Below are positions 5,756 through 6,061 of a DNA stretch of 6,061 nucleotides, in pieces. The notes under the pieces were generated by a model. It had not been told where the DNA came from. It worked only from the letters and a program-made list of their open reading frames with translations, and ran no database searches. The stretch lies in NCBI GenBank assembly GCA_021827225.1, contig JAKAXG010000292.1, positions 1-6,061 on the forward strand, in the 5' to 3' direction. Positions within the stretch are counted from its first letter, which is position 1. Each line of letters begins with the position of its first letter. The DNA is from Actinomycetes bacterium. Its GTDB lineage: Bacteria > Actinomycetota > Acidimicrobiia > Acidimicrobiales > Palsa-688. The position numbers and the translations under genes are program-made.

Positions 5756-6061
5756 CGTCGGGTCCCCCGGGCCCCGGCCCGGCGCCGGCCGTGACGGCCC
5801 GTCCCGGCCACCTCCGCCTCGTCGTCCTCTTCGTCGGGGCCGGTGAGCCGGAGGAACACCTCTTCCAGGCGCGAGCCGGTCCGCAGGTCGCTGAGGGCCT
5901 GGTCCCGCTCGGCCAGCCAGGCGGTGACAGCGGCCACCGCGGCCGGGGTGCCCTCGGCGGACACGATGTACTCTCCCGGGCGGTCCTCGCGGGCCGGGGC
6001 GCCGAGCCGGGCGGCCAGCTCCGCCAGGTCCAGCCCGGCGGTCGAACGGAACCGGATCTCC
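5752..6061 (-). CDS. ABC transporter ATP-binding protein, C-terminal part only
   Basis: The 102 C-terminal residues of an ABC ATPase; the start and the whole Walker A/B core lie beyond the right edge. The visible part is the accessory C-terminal domain of DrrA/CcmA-type ATPases: EIRFRSTAGLDLAELAARLG, GEYIVSAEGTPAAVAAVTAW, then the hallmark LSDLRTGSRLEEVFLRLTG, which in this family closes the domain. After it comes a tail of about 29 residues, first acidic (PDEEDDEAE), then Arg/Gly-rich. An internal ATG at 5964 is not the true start because the same domain continues upstream of it. The stop overlaps the permease start as ATGA. Assignment as the partner ATPase rests on the C-terminal motif plus the coupled permease. 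Confidence 0.88.
   Translation of the reverse strand, partial: EIRFRSTAGLDLAELAARLGAPAREDRPGEYIVSAEGTPAAVAAVTAWLAERDQALSDLRTGSRLEEVFLRLTGPDEEDDEAEVAGTGRHGRRRAGARGTRR

Noticed and set aside
5135..5846. Plus-strand open frames opposite the ABC transporter genes
   Set aside because: Gln/Gly/His-rich or Arg/Pro/Ser-rich shadow translations; the minus-strand permease has convincing membrane segments and family motifs.

Overview
This is a very GC-rich chromosomal window with tightly packed, mostly overlapping genes, typical of an actinobacterium. DUF2017 directly after clpS, an F420-type PPOX-fold oxidoreductase, an actinobacterial-style ClpS and a CtaA with an EFGNR motif all fit Actinobacteria. 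An uncultured or deep lineage such as Acidimicrobiia is possible, but the sequence alone cannot fix the class. I see no RNA genes, CRISPR arrays, insertion sequences or phage genes.

Layout. From about 3970 down to the left edge runs one minus-strand operon of six genes: ctaA (heme A synthase), clpS (Clp protease adaptor), a DUF2017 gene, a PPOX-class F420-dependent oxidoreductase, an alpha/beta hydrolase, and a peptidase E-like (S51 / class I glutamine amidotransferase-like) protein that leaves the window at base 1. The junctions are either 4-base stop/start overlaps or gaps of a few bases, which implies co-transcription and translational coupling. A 102-base divergent region (3971-4072) separates ctaA from ctaB (protoheme IX farnesyltransferase) on the plus strand. 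After ctaB, a 51-base convergent gap with a GC-rich hairpin leads to a minus-strand ABC-2-type transporter pair: permease 5027-5755 and the C-terminal third of its ATPase, 5752 to the right edge.

How the parts work together. CtaB turns heme b into heme o and CtaA turns heme o into heme a for an aa3-type cytochrome c oxidase, so the divergent pair is the complete heme A branch driven from one small intergenic region. ABC transporter genes of unknown substrate also lie next to ctaA and ctaB in mycobacteria, so this neighbourhood looks ancestral. The genes after ctaA serve other roles (N-degron proteolysis, an F420 redox enzyme, two hydrolase-type proteins) and have no obvious shared pathway.

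The region is mostly ordinary core-genome content. The points worth a second look are a His-to-Asn change at a CtaA active-site position, an altered nucleophile elbow in the peptidase E-like protein, a possible CTG start for DUF2017, and possibly leaderless starts for ctaA and ctaB.
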